From positions 1-6,881 of the forward strand of contig JBIKVN010000179.1 of the NCBI GenBank assembly GCA_044356865.1: a DNA stretch of 6,881 bases. The letters are read 5' to 3'. The DNA comes from JBEIUL01 sp044356865. Lineage in GTDB: Bacteria; Planctomycetota; Phycisphaerae; Phycisphaerales; SM1A02. The notes beneath the pieces were generated by a model that was given only the letters and a program-made list of their open reading frames with translations, did not search any database and was not told the DNA's origin. Position 1 is the first letter of the stretch, and each line of letters opens with the position of its first letter. Shown here one piece after another: positions 6,183 through 6,881 of the stretch. The translations under genes and the position numbers were made by a program.

Positions 6183-6766
6183 TCGTCGCACGCCGCGGCG
6201 ATGACTTCGAGCGCCCGCTCGCGTCCGTACACGGCGCGGATCGGCCGCCCGATCGCCTCGCCCGGCCCGAGCTTGTAGGTCGAGAAGTAGTGCCGCAAGC
6301 GGTTCACGTGCGCCTCGGGCAGCTCGGAGAGGTCGCGCACCCCCGCCCACACCGGATCGTCGCGCAGCACCGCCACGATCTTGTCGTCGGCCTCGTCGCC
6401 GTCGAGCATCCGCAGCCCGCCGACCGGCCGGGCATCGACGAGGATCTCGGCCCGCTCGATCGGTCGCTCGGAGATGACGCAGACGTCGAGCGGATCGCCG
6501 TCGCCGCGCGAGGCTTCCGGGGAAAGTCCCGCCACGCGGGCGGCACACAGCGTCCGCGGGATGAATCCGTACAGCGTCGGCGGCGTCGAACTCGTGCGCT
6601 GCGGCCGGTCGACCCGCAGGTAGCCGGTCCGCTTGTCGATCTCGTACTTCACGAGGTCGTACGGCGTGATCTCGATGAACGCGGTCACCGTTTCGGGCGC
6701 CGCCTCGCCCGCCGAGACGCCGTGCCACGGATGCGGCCGCCACGGGAAGTAGCCGTCGCGGGCCAT
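6140..6766 (-). CDS. ppa: Inorganic pyrophosphatase, family I
   Basis: This 208-aa cytoplasmic enzyme hydrolyses pyrophosphate to two phosphates with Mg2+, pulling forward nucleic acid, protein and lipid synthesis. The signature DGDPLDV is at 89-95, with metal-binding D89, D91 and D94. By comparison with E. coli Ppa from memory, the other active-site residues also appear present: E32, K40, R54, Y66, the D127-x-K129 pair and Y164-K165. About a dozen extra residues (roughly 74-88, CAARVAGLSPEASR) sit between YGFIP and the signature; such an insertion occurs in the longer bacterial forms. The start ATG 6766-6764 gives the HPWHG opening expected of these forms. No strong Shine-Dalgarno site precedes it. 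The gene begins 4 nt after the stop of the upstream peptidase-like gene, so the two are probably one operon. Its 3' end overlaps the convergent SWIM gene. Confidence 0.95.
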   Translation of the reverse strand: MARDGYFPWRPHPWHGVSAGEAAPETVTAFIEITPYDLVKYEIDKRTGYLRVDRPQRTSSTPPTLYGFIPRTLCAARVAGLSPEASRGDGDPLDVCVISERPIERAEILVDARPVGGLRMLDGDEADDKIVAVLRDDPVWAGVRDLSELPEAHVNRLRHYFSTYKLGPGEAIGRPIRAVYGRERALEVIAAACDDYRAAFGESFPSPA

Positions 6767-6770
6767 CGGG

Positions 6771-6881
6771 TCAGCCGCCGATCCGCTTCAGGAGATCCTC
6801 GGTCGCGGCCTTCAGCTGGGCGTCGTTCCCGGCCGCCTCGTCCTCGGGCGTCTGCGGCACGACCAGGTCGGGCATCGCGCC
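6771..6881 (-). CDS. C-terminal end of a probable S41-family peptidase (partial)
   Basis: An open frame enters from the right edge and ends at TGA 6773-6771, giving 36 visible residues. They include MPDLVVPQTPEDEAAGNDAQ and then LKAATEDLLKRIGG. The pattern PD-x-x-V-x-x-(T/D)P-x-x-x-x-x-G-x-D-x-QL-x-x-A-x-x-x-LL is typical of the tail that follows the catalytic domain in S41 peptidases of the tricorn/C-terminal-processing type. No catalytic residue is in view, so the call rests on this tail alone. Coding status is supported by the 4-nt spacing to ppa and by codon choice like that of its neighbours. Confidence 0.5.
   Translation of the reverse strand, partial: GAMPDLVVPQTPEDEAAGNDAQLKAATEDLLKRIGG

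Noticed and set aside
4884..6743. A 619-codon minus-strand open frame across the SWIM gene and ppa
   Set aside because: It lies antisense to the SWIM gene and out of frame with the genuine pyrophosphatase; its translation is low-complexity Arg/Ala/Gly sequence.
1..6881. CRISPR array, insertion sequence or long repeat
   Set aside because: Reading the window, I saw no regularly spaced repeats, no terminal inverted repeats and no transposase domain.

Overview
The window is a GC-rich bacterial chromosome segment with ordinary, mostly conserved genes. Several features suggest a planctomycete: very high GC content, GTG starts, few clear Shine-Dalgarno sites, a tRNA without an encoded CCA, and a pyrophosphatase and Xer-type recombinase whose sequence flavour resembles planctomycete proteins. 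This lineage call is an inference from sequence style, not a database match.

Left part (1-1721, minus strand). The first 106 bases hold the N-terminal 35 codons of a Xer-type tyrosine recombinase that reads out of the window. After a 245-bp non-coding gap comes a complete gene (352-1545) for a secreted lipoprotein built from TolB/PD40-type beta-propeller repeats. It has a GTG start, a good GGAG ribosome-binding site and a plausible sigma70-type promoter.

Middle part (1722-6182, plus strand). A tRNA-Lys(UUU) gene is followed within 3-62 nt by two strong GC-rich hairpins, and then by a large SNF2-family ATPase gene (best start ATG 1879, 1088 aa). The SNF2 gene overlaps by 4 nt (GTGA) with a gene for a 346-aa SWIM zinc-finger protein, which has its own GGAGG site. 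These two genes form a translationally coupled operon and their products probably work together on DNA or nucleoprotein.

Right part (6140-6881, minus strand). A complete family I inorganic pyrophosphatase gene (ppa) converges on the SWIM gene, and the two coding regions overlap by 43 nt at their 3' ends. Four bases upstream of ppa is the C-terminal end of another gene, whose 36 visible residues resemble the tail of S41-family (tricorn/CTP-like) peptidases.

No mobile element, CRISPR array or clear defence island is visible. The points most worth a second look are the tRNA/hairpin/SNF2 junction, the SNF2-SWIM pair itself, and the convergent overlap with ppa.
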